In this document: in pieces, positions 8,321 to 18,400 of the stretch
Layout of the letters: each line of letters begins with the position of its first letter
Position numbering within the stretch: the stretch's first letter is position 1
Source of the DNA: Myroides sp. NP-2
GTDB taxonomy: Bacteria; Bacteroidota; Bacteroidia; Flavobacteriales; Flavobacteriaceae
Assembly: GCF_014145665.1 (NCBI RefSeq)
Contig: NZ_JACHTD010000003.1
Coordinates: forward strand, 124,001-188,000
Direction: 5' to 3'
DNA: 64,000 nucleotides
Program-made: the position numbers and the translations under genes
The notes under the pieces: model-generated
Told to the model about the DNA's origin: nothing
The model's database searches: none
What the model saw: only the letters and a program-made list of their open reading frames with translations

Positions 8321-11155
8321 ATGCTATCCGAACGCTATGCTACTTTTGCACGTGAATTGGCGGCCTATATCAATCCGCTGCAAATCATGACCAATCCGAT
8401 ACAAACGATTGCCTATGGTACGGATGCGAGTTTCTATCGCCTTACGCCACAGCTTGTTGTAGAAGTTCACAATGAAGCGGAGGCGATACGCACCATTACT
8501 TTGGCACATCAACAGCAACTTCCCCTTACCTTTCGCGCAGGAGGAACTAGCTTATCAGGACAAGCAATTACCGATTCTATCTTAGTAGTTGCTACCCACC
8601 ATTGGAAGAACTACAGCATTAGTGCTGATGGCTTACAAGCTACATTTCAGCCTGGTATTATCGGTGGGAGGGCAAATATACTACTAGCGCCTTATGGCCG
8701 TAAAATAGGACCTGATCCAGGCTCCATTAATGCCGCCATGATTGGTGGTATTGCTGCGAATAATGCCAGTGGTATGTGCTGCGGAACAGCACAAAATTCA
8801 TACAATACCCTTGCCGATATTCGACTGGTTTTTTACGATGGGGTCGTCTTAGATACAGCAGACCCACAAAGTAGAGAAGAATTTGCGGAAAAACATCCAG
8901 AAATTCTGAGAGAACTCACCACTATACACAGCGAAATACAAGAAAACAAAACGTTGTACGAGCGCATTCAACGCAAGTATAAAATCAAAAATACCACGGG
9001 ATACAGCTTAAATGCCTTCCTCGATTATCGCGATCCGTTTGATATCATCAAACACTTGATGATTGGTTCAGAAGGCACACTTGCCTTTATCTCGACAATT
9101 ACCTACAACACTGTTGTAAACTACCCGAATAAATCGTGTACATTAATGGCATTTGACAGTATTGGAACGGCTTGTCAAGCAGTCCCTTACCTTAAAAAAA
9201 GCCCTGTTGCAGCTGTGGAACTCCTCGATCGAAATAGCATTCGATCGATTGAACAAGAACCACAAGCGCCTGCTTACTTCAAAACGTTACCTGATTCAGC
9301 TTGTTTATTACTCGTTGAAGTTCAAGCGACAACACAAGAAGAATTGGCACACAAACAACAACAAGTACAAGAAGCCGTTTCGCCTATTCCGACTTTGGGT
9401 GATTTCCGCTTTACTTCAGATCCCAAAGCTTACGCATTTAATTGGAAAGCACGCAATGGCTTACTTCCAACAACAGGAGCGCTAAGGGAAACTGGAACAA
9501 CATGCATTATTGAAGATGTTGCATTTCCATTGGATCGCCTAGCAGAAGCTAGTCTAGCTTTACAACAACTATTTGCCAAGTACCACTACGACGATGCCGT
9601 ACTATTTGGTCATGCCTTAGAAGGTAATTTGCACTTAGTTTTTTCGCAGGACTTCAGCCAAGCGGCTTCCATTCAGCGCTATGCTGATTTAATGGATGAA
9701 TTAGTGGAATTAGTCGTTCATCAGTTTGATGGTTCGCTAAAAGCCGAACACGGAACGGGACGCAATATGGCTCCTTTTGTTGAACGCGAATGGGGCGAAC
9801 AAGCTTATGCCTTGATGTTGCGCATCAAACAAATCTTTGATCCCCATTACATTATTAACCCTGGCGTAATCATCAATAGCAATCCACACATCCACTTAGA
9901 AAACCTAAAAGCAACACCTGCTACCCATCCCATCGTAGATAAGTGTATTGAATGCGGGTTTTGTGAATCACATTGCGTATCGGAAGGATTGACCTTATCC
10001 CCTCGTCAACGCATTGTAATAGGACGCGAAATCAAACGTTTGGAACAAACGAATGAGAATCCCTTGCTTCTAGCTCAATTGAAAAAAGAAGCCCAATATT
10101 ACCTGGATGACACTTGTGCTACCGATGGCTTATGCGCTATTTCATGTCCGGTAAAAATTGATACAGGTGTTTATGTAAAAGCCATTCGCGAAGAGAAATT
10201 AACAGCTAAAAATCACCAAGATGCGCTGTACTTTGTAGAACATTTAGACCGTGTGACTCAAATGGGCCGCTATAGTCTAAAATTTGTGCGTCTATTTCAA
10301 AATATGCTCGGTAATCGTTCGATGTTGCGCATAGCCACAAAAATGCGAAAAATAAGCAACAATCGCCTTCCACAGTGGAACACTGCCATGCCAACGGGTA
10401 CGGCAACAGCTCTTAAACAACCAACACCTACTACAACAGCTAAACCAAAAGTGGTTTATTTCCCCTCTTGTATTAACCGAACTATGGGAAAATCAAAAGA
10501 CTACGACAAAAGTGAATTGGACCTCAAAGATCTAATTGTCGTATTGCTTGAGCGCGCAGGTTATGAGGTTATTTACCCTACAGATGTACAAAACTTATGC
10601 TGTGGCATGCCGTTTAGCAGTAAAGGTTTTCAAGAAGAAGGACTACAGAAGTCCACCGCCCTTGAAACAGCCTTACTCACCGCTTCTGAACAAGGAAAAT
10701 ACCCTATTCTATTTGATATGAGTCCTTGTTTTTACACCTTCCAAAGTCATCATACCACATCAGATTTTACGTGCTATGACCCGATTGAATTTGTATTGGA
10801 TGTGGTTTTCCCTCTGCTACCCATTACCAAACCTAGGGAAGAAGCAACCATTTTCCCGGTTTGTTCTGTTAAAAAATTAGGTTTAGAAGGAAAATTACTA
10901 GATATTGCGAAGCGTTGTGCAAAAAAGGTATATGCAATTGATAGTAATTGTTGTGGTTTTGCCGGAGATCGCGGTTTTACTTTTCCTGAATTAAATCAGC
11001 ATGGAACGAGAAACCTCCAACAGCAACTCTCTTCCAATTCGCTCAATTGCTCCGATGGTTTTTCAACGAGTCGCACTTGTGAAATAGGGCTGACTGCTAG
11101 TAGCAATCACTCATTTAAATCAATTTTTTATTTAATAGAAGAGGTTACTAGATAA
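8321..11155 (+). CDS. Fused FAD-linked oxidase and Fe-S protein (D-lactate/2-hydroxyacid dehydrogenase type)
   Basis: This 944-residue protein joins what are separate glycolate/D-lactate oxidase subunits in other bacteria. An FAD-binding PCMH domain (FRAGGTSLSGQAI near residue 71, GSINAAMIGGIAANNASG near 140) and an FAD-oxidase C-terminal domain are followed by two 4Fe-4S motifs, CIECGFCESHC (about 541) and CATDGLCAISCP (about 599). Two CCG cysteine-rich domains follow, with LCCGMPF (about 760) and NCCGFAGDRGF (about 876). Such enzymes oxidise D-lactate or another D-2-hydroxyacid and pass electrons to quinone or a flavoprotein partner on the inner membrane. It ends with the usual TSRTCEIGL segment, so it looks complete. 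Substrate is inferred. Confidence 0.87.
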   Translation: MLSERYATFARELAAYINPLQIMTNPIQTIAYGTDASFYRLTPQLVVEVHNEAEAIRTITLAHQQQLPLTFRAGGTSLSGQAITDSILVVATHHWKNYSISADGLQATFQPGIIGGRANILLAPYGRKIGPDPGSINAAMIGGIAANNASGMCCGTAQNSYNTLADIRLVFYDGVVLDTADPQSREEFAEKHPEILRELTTIHSEIQENKTLYERIQRKYKIKNTTGYSLNAFLDYRDPFDIIKHLMIGSEGTLAFISTITYNTVVNYPNKSCTLMAFDSIGTACQAVPYLKKSPVAAVELLDRNSIRSIEQEPQAPAYFKTLPDSACLLLVEVQATTQEELAHKQQQVQEAVSPIPTLGDFRFTSDPKAYAFNWKARNGLLPTTGALRETGTTCIIEDVAFPLDRLAEASLALQQLFAKYHYDDAVLFGHALEGNLHLVFSQDFSQAASIQRYADLMDELVELVVHQFDGSLKAEHGTGRNMAPFVEREWGEQAYALMLRIKQIFDPHYIINPGVIINSNPHIHLENLKATPATHPIVDKCIECGFCESHCVSEGLTLSPRQRIVIGREIKRLEQTNENPLLLAQLKKEAQYYLDDTCATDGLCAISCPVKIDTGVYVKAIREEKLTAKNHQDALYFVEHLDRVTQMGRYSLKFVRLFQNMLGNRSMLRIATKMRKISNNRLPQWNTAMPTGTATALKQPTPTTTAKPKVVYFPSCINRTMGKSKDYDKSELDLKDLIVVLLERAGYEVIYPTDVQNLCCGMPFSSKGFQEEGLQKSTALETALLTASEQGKYPILFDMSPCFYTFQSHHTTSDFTCYDPIEFVLDVVFPLLPITKPREEATIFPVCSVKKLGLEGKLLDIAKRCAKKVYAIDSNCCGFAGDRGFTFPELNQHGTRNLQQQLSSNSLNCSDGFSTSRTCEIGLTASSNHSFKSIFYLIEEVTR

Positions 11156-11191
11156 CGATAAGTTTTACTTAACTCAATAAAAATGTTTACA

Positions 11192-11225
11192 AAAAAGGCA
11201 TCTAAGTTCCCTTAGATGCCTTTTT
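11192..11225. terminator. Bidirectional terminator between the FAD/Fe-S dehydrogenase and the response regulator
   Basis: AAAAAGGCATCTAAG and CTTAGATGCCTTTTT form a 15-bp stem around TTCC and serve both converging genes. Confidence 0.9.
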
Positions 11226-11245
11226 AAATTATAAGCTTATTTCTT

Positions 11246-12631
11246 TTACAATTCTATATTGTATAGCTTCATTTTATTGTAGAGTGTTTTTCGATCGATT
11301 CCAAGCAATTGGGCTGCTTTTGTCTTGTTGAATTTCACTTTTTCCAACGCTGTACGGATCGCTTGTTCTTCGTTTTTAGACGAAAACAATTTCAAATCGC
11401 GTTCTTCTTCATTTGAGCTGTCTACAGTGGCGACTTTCGGAGCAAACATTTCGTCTGGCAAAACTTCCTTTTCGATGTAATCGCCTTTAGTTAAAAGTAC
11501 AGAACGCTTGATAATATTTTTCATTTCACGCAAATTTCCTGGCCAATCATAGGTTAAGAAAATGCGTTCAACCTCACTTGAAAATCCTTTAACTTTTTTC
11601 TCTAACTCTTGGTTTGAGTATTTTAAAAAATGTTTGGCGAAAGAGAGAACGTCACTACCGCGATCGGTCAATCTTGGTGCAACAATACCAAATTCATTTA
11701 ATCGGTGATATAAATCCTCACGGAATTCTCCTTCTCGAACTGCTTTAGGCAAATCCTCATTGGTAGCAGCGATCACGCGGATATCCACGTCAATTTCATT
11801 GCTACTGCCCACGGGTTTTACTTTTCTTTCTTGTAGCGCACGCAACAATTGTATTTGCACTTCATAAGATAAATTCCCTACCTCATCTAAAAAGATTGTT
11901 CCGCCATTTGCCGCTTCAAAATGTCCAATTTTATCTGTAACAGCACCGGTAAATGACCCTTTTATATGGCCAAAGAACTCACTAGAAGCTAAATCCTTGG
12001 GAATAGCCCCACAATCAACGGCGATATAGGGTTTATTTCTTCGTTTACTCAACAAGTGAATGGAATGGGCTATATTTTCTTTTCCCGTACCACTATCTCC
12101 GATAATTAATACAGACATATTTGTAGGGGCCACCAATTCGATATATTCTTGGAGCTGAAGCGAAACTTTGCTTTCTCCTTTTACATATTCTTCCGTATCT
12201 TCTTCCCTTTGTTCTATACCTACAGCTGTAGGTCCTGTTTCTTTGCGCCCTTTGTCTTCTGCTTTACTTTTCTTATCCAAAGCTTGTTTTATTGTTAAAA
12301 CAATTTCATCTGGATTGATTGGCTTAGCCACATAGTCAAAAGCACCTAATTTCATCGCGTTTACAGCCGTTTTAATTTCGGTATACCCCGTCATCAAAAT
12401 CACTTGAGAAGTAAAACATTTGGCTTTGATATATTTCAACAATTCAATTCCGTCGCTATCAGGAAGTCTAACATCCGTTAATACAATATCATAACATGTA
12501 TCATCAATTGCTTTTTTGGCATCTTGGGAATTGAAAGCGTTCATAACAACAAAACCTTTTTTAGTCAAAAAGGCTTTCAACATCTCGCAAAATGGAACAT
12601 CATCGTCTATAACAAGAACTTTATGACTCAT
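11246..12631 (-). CDS. NtrC-family sigma-54-dependent response regulator
   Basis: The 461-residue protein has three domains. A receiver domain (about 1-120) carries the phosphorylatable Asp53 in DIVLTDVRLPDSDG. An AAA+ activator domain (about 150-385) has Walker A GDSGTGKENIAH and Walker B GGTIFLDEVG, and the sigma-54-contacting loop reads GSFTGA instead of the common GAFTGA. A Fis-type helix-turn-helix ends the protein (NKTKAAQLLGIDRKTLYNKM). It should activate sigma-54 promoters after phosphorylation. No histidine kinase gene is adjacent, so it is an orphan in this window and its signal is unknown. The Ala-to-Ser change in the loop occurs in natural members and need not abolish function. 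Confidence 0.9.
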   Translation of the reverse strand: MSHKVLVIDDDVPFCEMLKAFLTKKGFVVMNAFNSQDAKKAIDDTCYDIVLTDVRLPDSDGIELLKYIKAKCFTSQVILMTGYTEIKTAVNAMKLGAFDYVAKPINPDEIVLTIKQALDKKSKAEDKGRKETGPTAVGIEQREEDTEEYVKGESKVSLQLQEYIELVAPTNMSVLIIGDSGTGKENIAHSIHLLSKRRNKPYIAVDCGAIPKDLASSEFFGHIKGSFTGAVTDKIGHFEAANGGTIFLDEVGNLSYEVQIQLLRALQERKVKPVGSSNEIDVDIRVIAATNEDLPKAVREGEFREDLYHRLNEFGIVAPRLTDRGSDVLSFAKHFLKYSNQELEKKVKGFSSEVERIFLTYDWPGNLREMKNIIKRSVLLTKGDYIEKEVLPDEMFAPKVATVDSSNEEERDLKLFSSKNEEQAIRTALEKVKFNKTKAAQLLGIDRKTLYNKMKLYNIEL

Positions 12632-12663
12632 ATTTTATCCGTCTTTTTTTAAAGGGCTAAAGA

Positions 12664-12698
12664 CAAATTTAATATAATTATTTTGTAGAAACTAACAA
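12664..12698 (-). promoter_or_regulatory. Candidate promoter of the response regulator gene
   Basis: On the minus strand TAAATTTG (12671-12664) matches the -7 consensus, 32 bases before the ATG. A TTG lies at 12698-12696, at a somewhat long spacing of 24 bases. Confidence 0.4.
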
Positions 12699-12806
12699 GT
12701 CGTAAAACTTTAACCTACTATAAAGGAATAAGAAGGAAAACTAAGGATTAGGGATTGTTTCTTACAACCTACTGTAGTTGCCCTCAAGCATCGACCGCCT
12801 AAAAAA

Positions 12807-12835
12807 GTAAAAGGGAGCCTGAGCTCCCTATTTAC
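12807..12835 (-). terminator. Strong minus-strand terminator in the tamL/response-regulator gap
   Basis: GTAAAAGGGAGC pairs with GCTCCCTATTTAC around CTGA. On the minus strand the stem is followed by TTTTTT (complement of 12801-12806). It lies about 300 bases past the tamL stop, so it ends either a long tamL 3' UTR or a separate small RNA. Confidence 0.7.
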
Positions 12836-13140
12836 CTGAAGATTTCTCTTCTTCACCTTACTAACGATCTAACCTATTACCTCATTAGGTAATAAAATTT
12901 TTTTAAAACAAACACTTAATTTTCTTTTTCTAGCAATTATAGTTGACGAATCAACTCATTTGTTTTTTTGTATAACACCTTACGCTATAGTATATAGAAA
13001 AAAGCGTGCCAAAAACTTTTTTTTAGTCAATATTCAAACAAAACATTACCTATCAATGACTTAGGTCTTTTTTTTCTTTTTTGCACTACTTTGGGGAAAT
13101 AGTATTCCACAACACAAATTGGGTACATATTCCCCAAATA
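12836..13140 (-). other. Gene-free stretch with several hairpins; long 3' UTR or small RNA
   Basis: No protein gene is convincing here. Read on the minus strand, it holds AGTTGA-TTCG-TCAACT (12956-12941, a 6-bp stem with a UUCG tetraloop), ATTACCT-AATG-AGGTAAT (12893-12876), a weak GAAGA/TCTTC stem and then the terminator at 12807-12835. Next to the tamL stop, TTTGGGGAA (13090-13098) and TTCCCCAAA (13130-13138) form a 9-bp dyad with a long loop. This density of structure ending in a strong terminator suggests a structured transcript. No promoter of its own is clear. Confidence 0.4.
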
Positions 13141-15456
13141 CTAGAATGGATACCCAATTGCCAAGTTAAACATCAAGTTGTCTTTTCTCCATTTGCCGCT
13201 ACCAAAATTAATATCTTTCACTACCCAGCGTTCGCCCGGTTCGTTATAAGGGACGCGCAATGGAAAGGCAAAATCAAAACGCACAACCAAAAACGTAATA
13301 TCAAATCGGAGTCCTGCTCCGGCACCTAAGGCAATTTCTTTGTAAAAATCGCCAGAAATTTTTCCTCCTGGTCGATCGGATACCTCATTTAAGTTCCAGA
13401 TATTTCCGCCATCTAGGAATAAAGCCCCATGAATAATACTCACTAATTTTTTGCGGTACTCGAAATTAAATTCAAATAACAAGTCACCGGATTGATCGGG
13501 AATAAACTTAGCGTCAAATGAATTGGGATTAAAGCTACCCGGTCCTAATGTTCTTGCCCTAAACGCACGGATACTGTTGGATCCTCCAACAAAAAATTGC
13601 TTGGTATACGGAAGGTTTTTTGAATTGCCATACGCATATCCTATCCCTGCGTGAATGCGGCTGACAAATTGGGCGGTTTTACTCAACTTTAAATAATGTC
13701 TAAAATCGTGTTCTGTTTTGAAGTACTGACTAAAGGGCACACCTAAAATTGATTTTTCTTTGTCTTTATCGACATCAGCCCCCATGATTAATCCCGTAAT
13801 ATTTCCGGAAAAATCAAGTCCCCCGCGGTAGTAAAACGTATTCTTTTTAAACTGATTCATCGTATTTGTATACGTATAGGTATAGGTAGGACCAAAAATC
13901 AATTGCTTGTCTAATACGCGTTCCAATGAAGGATTTCCTGCTGCTGTTTCTCGGTACAAATCGGTAATATTTTGGGGTGTTACATAATTAACTTCCAATA
14001 CATTAAACTGATGTTCCTTTCTGACGTTTTCTTTCCACAGGTATCCCCAAGATCCTTTAAATGAGGTCAGTGAATACAGCTTGCTTCGCTCTAGGTATTC
14101 TCCCCCTAGCGTTGCTCGTGTTCGTGGAATATAACCACTTGAAGAATGGAAATTCCAAGGTGCGATTAGGCGTGGCCATGTTAAACTCGCTTCCATCCCC
14201 GTTTTGTATACATTGTATCCTTTATTTTTGGACGACATTTGAAAATCAGCTCCTCCATATGCCGATACAGAAAATAGCTCGGCTCCCTTGAAGAAGTTTT
14301 TGTGACTCCAATTGACTTTTAATTCAGCTCCGTTATAACTAGATGAATTTGTTTTCCCCAACATTTCTAATCGAATAGACTTTGGATTATCTGGGGTTAG
14401 AAAATAGTATACATCCAATTTATTTGAAACTGAATCCACTAATTCAAACTGGTTTTTTACATATTTAAAAACACCTAAGTTCACGAGTCTGTTGAGCGAT
14501 AAGTTGTGGTCATTTCGATTGTATAGTTCACCTTCTTCCAAGTAAACTGTGCGATCGTAAATACTCGGTTTAAATTTATTTTTGGGATCGATAATTTCGA
14601 AACCATTATGCGATTTCGCGTTTTGTATATCGCGTTTGATGTCTGTTTCTGCTAGGGAATAATCGGGAAAAATATACACTTTATTGATTGTATAGGCTTT
14701 TGTAGCCAATACGGGCGTATCGTCTTTTACTTTGACAAATAGATTGACTTTGTGGTTTCCTACCGTACTATCCACCTGAACCAAGAGGTTATCGGGGCTA
14801 AAATAAAAATAGCCTTTGTTTTTCACATAATTATCAAAGCGAACGCGTTCTTCTTTGATCTGATCGAGATTATAGGGGCGGTCTTTTTTCAGCCGAGTCC
14901 AACGGTTTCCAGCTTCGTAAATGGTTTGTTGTAAAGGCGTAGAATCATTTAAAAAGGTTACGTCATTTATGGTAAACTGCACTCCTGGATGCACGCTATA
15001 TTTCGCTCCTTTTTTCTTTTCTCCTACTTGAAGGGTATCATAGGCCACTTGAACATTAAAATACCCATCATTTTCCATTCGGTTAACCAAAATGGCTTGA
15101 TTGTGTTCCATATCTACCTGACTAAAAAGTACAGGCGGTTGCCCCATAGAGTTGCGCAACCAACGTCTTACTTTATTTGTTTTAGTTGGATCGCCCCCTA
15201 AATTGTAAAAAAACAATTTGGGTCTAAACCCCAAAAAAGAAGCATTGGGTTCTGGACGCAAAAGGGACTGAAGGGATTCTTCCAACTCTTTTTTCTTTGC
15301 TTTATCTACTTCTTCTCCATCAATATCAACAACTCCTTTGGTATACAGAGCTTCACCATCTTCGATATACTTGGTCGAACTACAAGAACTTATAAAGAAA
15401 CCAGCAATTCCCGTTAAAGTAAATAGTAGTACGTTAGTCTTCTTTTTTAGCTTCAT
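13141..15456 (-). CDS. tamL: Outer-membrane lipoprotein of the BamA/TamA superfamily (TamL)
   Basis: The 771-residue protein has a lipoprotein signal with lipobox FISSC (Cys25), a run of POTRA-like modules (about 40-390) and a C-terminal beta-barrel of the Omp85/D15 type with FFVGGSNSIRAFRARTLGPG, the conserved Omp85 L6-type motif. It ends NLMFNLAIGYPF, a terminal beta-strand with a final aromatic residue. This matches TamL, the lipidated TamA counterpart of Bacteroidota, which works with TamB in assembling outer-membrane proteins or moving lipids to the outer membrane. Its ATG lies 23 bases inside the end of tamB, so the two are translationally linked. Confidence 0.87.
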   Translation of the reverse strand: MKLKKKTNVLLFTLTGIAGFFISSCSSTKYIEDGEALYTKGVVDIDGEEVDKAKKKELEESLQSLLRPEPNASFLGFRPKLFFYNLGGDPTKTNKVRRWLRNSMGQPPVLFSQVDMEHNQAILVNRMENDGYFNVQVAYDTLQVGEKKKGAKYSVHPGVQFTINDVTFLNDSTPLQQTIYEAGNRWTRLKKDRPYNLDQIKEERVRFDNYVKNKGYFYFSPDNLLVQVDSTVGNHKVNLFVKVKDDTPVLATKAYTINKVYIFPDYSLAETDIKRDIQNAKSHNGFEIIDPKNKFKPSIYDRTVYLEEGELYNRNDHNLSLNRLVNLGVFKYVKNQFELVDSVSNKLDVYYFLTPDNPKSIRLEMLGKTNSSSYNGAELKVNWSHKNFFKGAELFSVSAYGGADFQMSSKNKGYNVYKTGMEASLTWPRLIAPWNFHSSSGYIPRTRATLGGEYLERSKLYSLTSFKGSWGYLWKENVRKEHQFNVLEVNYVTPQNITDLYRETAAGNPSLERVLDKQLIFGPTYTYTYTNTMNQFKKNTFYYRGGLDFSGNITGLIMGADVDKDKEKSILGVPFSQYFKTEHDFRHYLKLSKTAQFVSRIHAGIGYAYGNSKNLPYTKQFFVGGSNSIRAFRARTLGPGSFNPNSFDAKFIPDQSGDLLFEFNFEYRKKLVSIIHGALFLDGGNIWNLNEVSDRPGGKISGDFYKEIALGAGAGLRFDITFLVVRFDFAFPLRVPYNEPGERWVVKDINFGSGKWRKDNLMFNLAIGYPF

Positions 15457-18400
15457 TCCTCAGTTGTTTTTTCAATTGTCTTTTGTCTTTCGAGCGTTCA
15501 AATAGCTCTTTAAAATGCTCATAACTCATGGTAATAATAAATCCTACGCCCGTTTCCACAACTTGACCTTGTAAGGCAACTTCGTATTGATTTTTGCGGT
15601 AAACGCGCAATAAATAGCGTCCGTCTTTTGACAAAGCATATTCCAATTCTATATCACCTGCAATATTTGTGGCTTGTTCATTTTGCCTTTGATTACCTTC
15701 TACCTCAAAGCTACTGCCCACGGTTACTTTTAGGCGATCGGAGAACAAGCGTTTGGAAACGGCAATATTCAAGTCAGTTCGATTTTCTCTGCTTCCAGAG
15801 GAGAAATCTTCCGTTGACTCGAGGTTAAAGTTTAGTTCTACTCCTTGAATCAAGTTCGTAGCCAGGTTGTTCAACTGGTCAGACAAGAGTCGGTTTACAC
15901 TTTGACGAGCCATTGTTCCCGCGCTTAACCCACCCATACTACTCTCAAATGGGTTATCACCAATGAAGTGATTCAGTAAAAGTAAGGCAAATACCTGTTT
16001 GTTTAATTCAGACTCGTTGGCTTTAATTTGCTCTAACTTGGATTTAGTTAGGGAAATTACATCTCCTGAAGCACTTGTTATTCCGTCTTTCAAACGAATA
16101 TCAAACGATATTTCCGGTTTGAGCAACTCGCCTTTCATCATCAACAAGGCCTGGAATGGCAATTGTTGTTTATACTTATTTTGTTCTGTCGGCGTCATTG
16201 CTGATAGCTGATTTTGAAGCAAGTCAATTGGGGCTGTTTTGGTTTCATAGATAGCCGTTAAATTGAGGATTGCATCAGTTGGATCCCCAGCGAATGTAAT
16301 CGAACTTCCTTTTTCAACTAAGAATTTGCGTTTAATAAAATTAAAAGACAAGTCATAGGATCCCTCAGAAAACTCATAACGTCCGGTTAGGGTCACTTTT
16401 CCGGAAGGATCAATACCTCCCACAATATCACCTTCTCCTTTTATTACAACTTTATCGCCACTGCTCTTATCCATAATCATCGTGAATGTAGCTTCTTTAT
16501 CCACAACAATAGATACCGATACATCCATGCCTTTTAAGGCAGATTGATCAAAATCAGCTTGGTATTTAAGCAATTCTGCTTGTCTCAAACTCGCTTCATC
16601 AATAAATTCTACAATTCCCTCTCGATCGGCAATTGAAGGATCCTCTTGAGGCATGACCAAGGTAAAATCTGTTTTCTCTCCTATTGTTACTTGACCTGAT
16701 ACCTTAGGCGTATTGAGATCTCCTCTTATTTTGAGATCAGAATCAAAAATCAACGTACCATAATACATATCATTATCCTTAGATGTAGAACTAACTGCTT
16801 TAAAATCGACCGCTTTTACATCGAGGTTGAATTTAAAATCTGTATACGTTTGCGTTAAGATTTGTCCGTCAATGACTAGTAAATTCCCCTCTGAATCGGT
16901 GATACTAAAGGTATTTAGTTCAATTCCTTTTGGGGTAAAGGCAATTTTTTCATTGATATCTTTAAAATCAGCATTGATAGGATTGACGTGAAAACCAATT
17001 TGATTAAAGTCGATCGCTCCTAAAATAGCAGGTTGTTCATACTTACCCCCTAGGGTTATTTCTCCTGAAAGGTAGCCTTGAGCATTACTGAGGTTCCCCA
17101 TGCTGAAATGTTCTACTGCTTTCAATTGGAATTTATCTACTGCTAGTTTTAAATCTAATGTTTGTTGATCTACATCAGTAGTTCCAAACAAGCGAATTTT
17201 ATTTTCTTGTCCTTCTAAAACGATATTCGCCCCATACTTGCTATGTGATTCATTAGCCACTCCTATATGCAGATTTCCCAAGCCTATTTCGTAGACTGTT
17301 AAATCGGCAATGTCAATATTGGAAACAAAGCGAAAATCCGTGGTTAAATCTTTTAAGTGAATCTCTCCATTAATAGTACCAGCCGCCAATAGTTTTTCTT
17401 TTTGAATCATTTTAGTCAGGGTTTCAATGCTAAAATTTTCAAATTTCACAGCCAGTGGGCTATTGATCTTTTCTTCTTCCGAAGCCAAGCGAATCAGACT
17501 GCTTTTGTAACTCATTTCAAAATCTGTGGCAAAGAAGCCTTTATCGCTGAGCACAATACTATTATTCGGGTGAACAGTCCACGGTTTGTAATCTAAGATA
17601 AAACCACCTTCTTTTAGTTTAACGCGTTGTTGTTGCGTCCCAGCTAAAATCTCTGCTCCCACTAAATAGCTCGTTTGTTCTTGGCGATCGAGTAATTTAA
17701 AATTGAGGTCAATTTTATTGTCTTTAGCAAATCCATCCAACACCATGCGTCGAATTTGAAAGGAGGCATTCGAAATACTTTGGATCGCTAATTCATATGA
17801 CAAAGCCGATGCGCTATTTGGTTTAACATCCAACGTGATCGAATCAATAGTCATATCGCCATATTGAATAGAAGGAATTTCCCCTTTTAAGGTGAGGTAA
17901 TCGTCTTTTTGTCTGTAGGTTCCACCAAATACAATGGGTTGAATTTCCTTTAACTCTGGCGCTATTTTTTGAAAAATAGGGTCATTTTTGATGCGCAACT
18001 GATACGTAAAATGGTTCTGTTTTTCGGTTGTTTCGAGTTCATTTGCATTCGAATCTACTTTCTTAGCTTCATCATTAGCACGTAAGTTGTAATACTTTTG
18101 AATGGTTTGGGTCATCGCATCACCTAATTTTGTCAGGAGATAATCCCCCTCCATGTCAAAGTCTAAGATTTGTGATTGCAGACTCATCTTGCGGTAAGCA
18201 GGCGTTGCTTCTGCATTGAATGTAATGGGTTGCAGCACAAAAGATCGACTTAATGCGTTGAAACTCAAATCGCGTATTGAGGCTGTTCCGACAAGACTAT
18301 CTGGCAATATATTCGGCATATCCACTTCTACCTTTCCACTTAGGACAGAAGCTTCATCATTTAGGCGCAATTGATGTAAGTCGATTTGCTTTAAATCCGC

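Noticed and set aside
13081..13329. Plus-strand open frame of 82 residues
   Set aside because: It runs into the 3' end of tamL on the opposite strand, begins without promoter or ribosome-site support and has no family resemblance.
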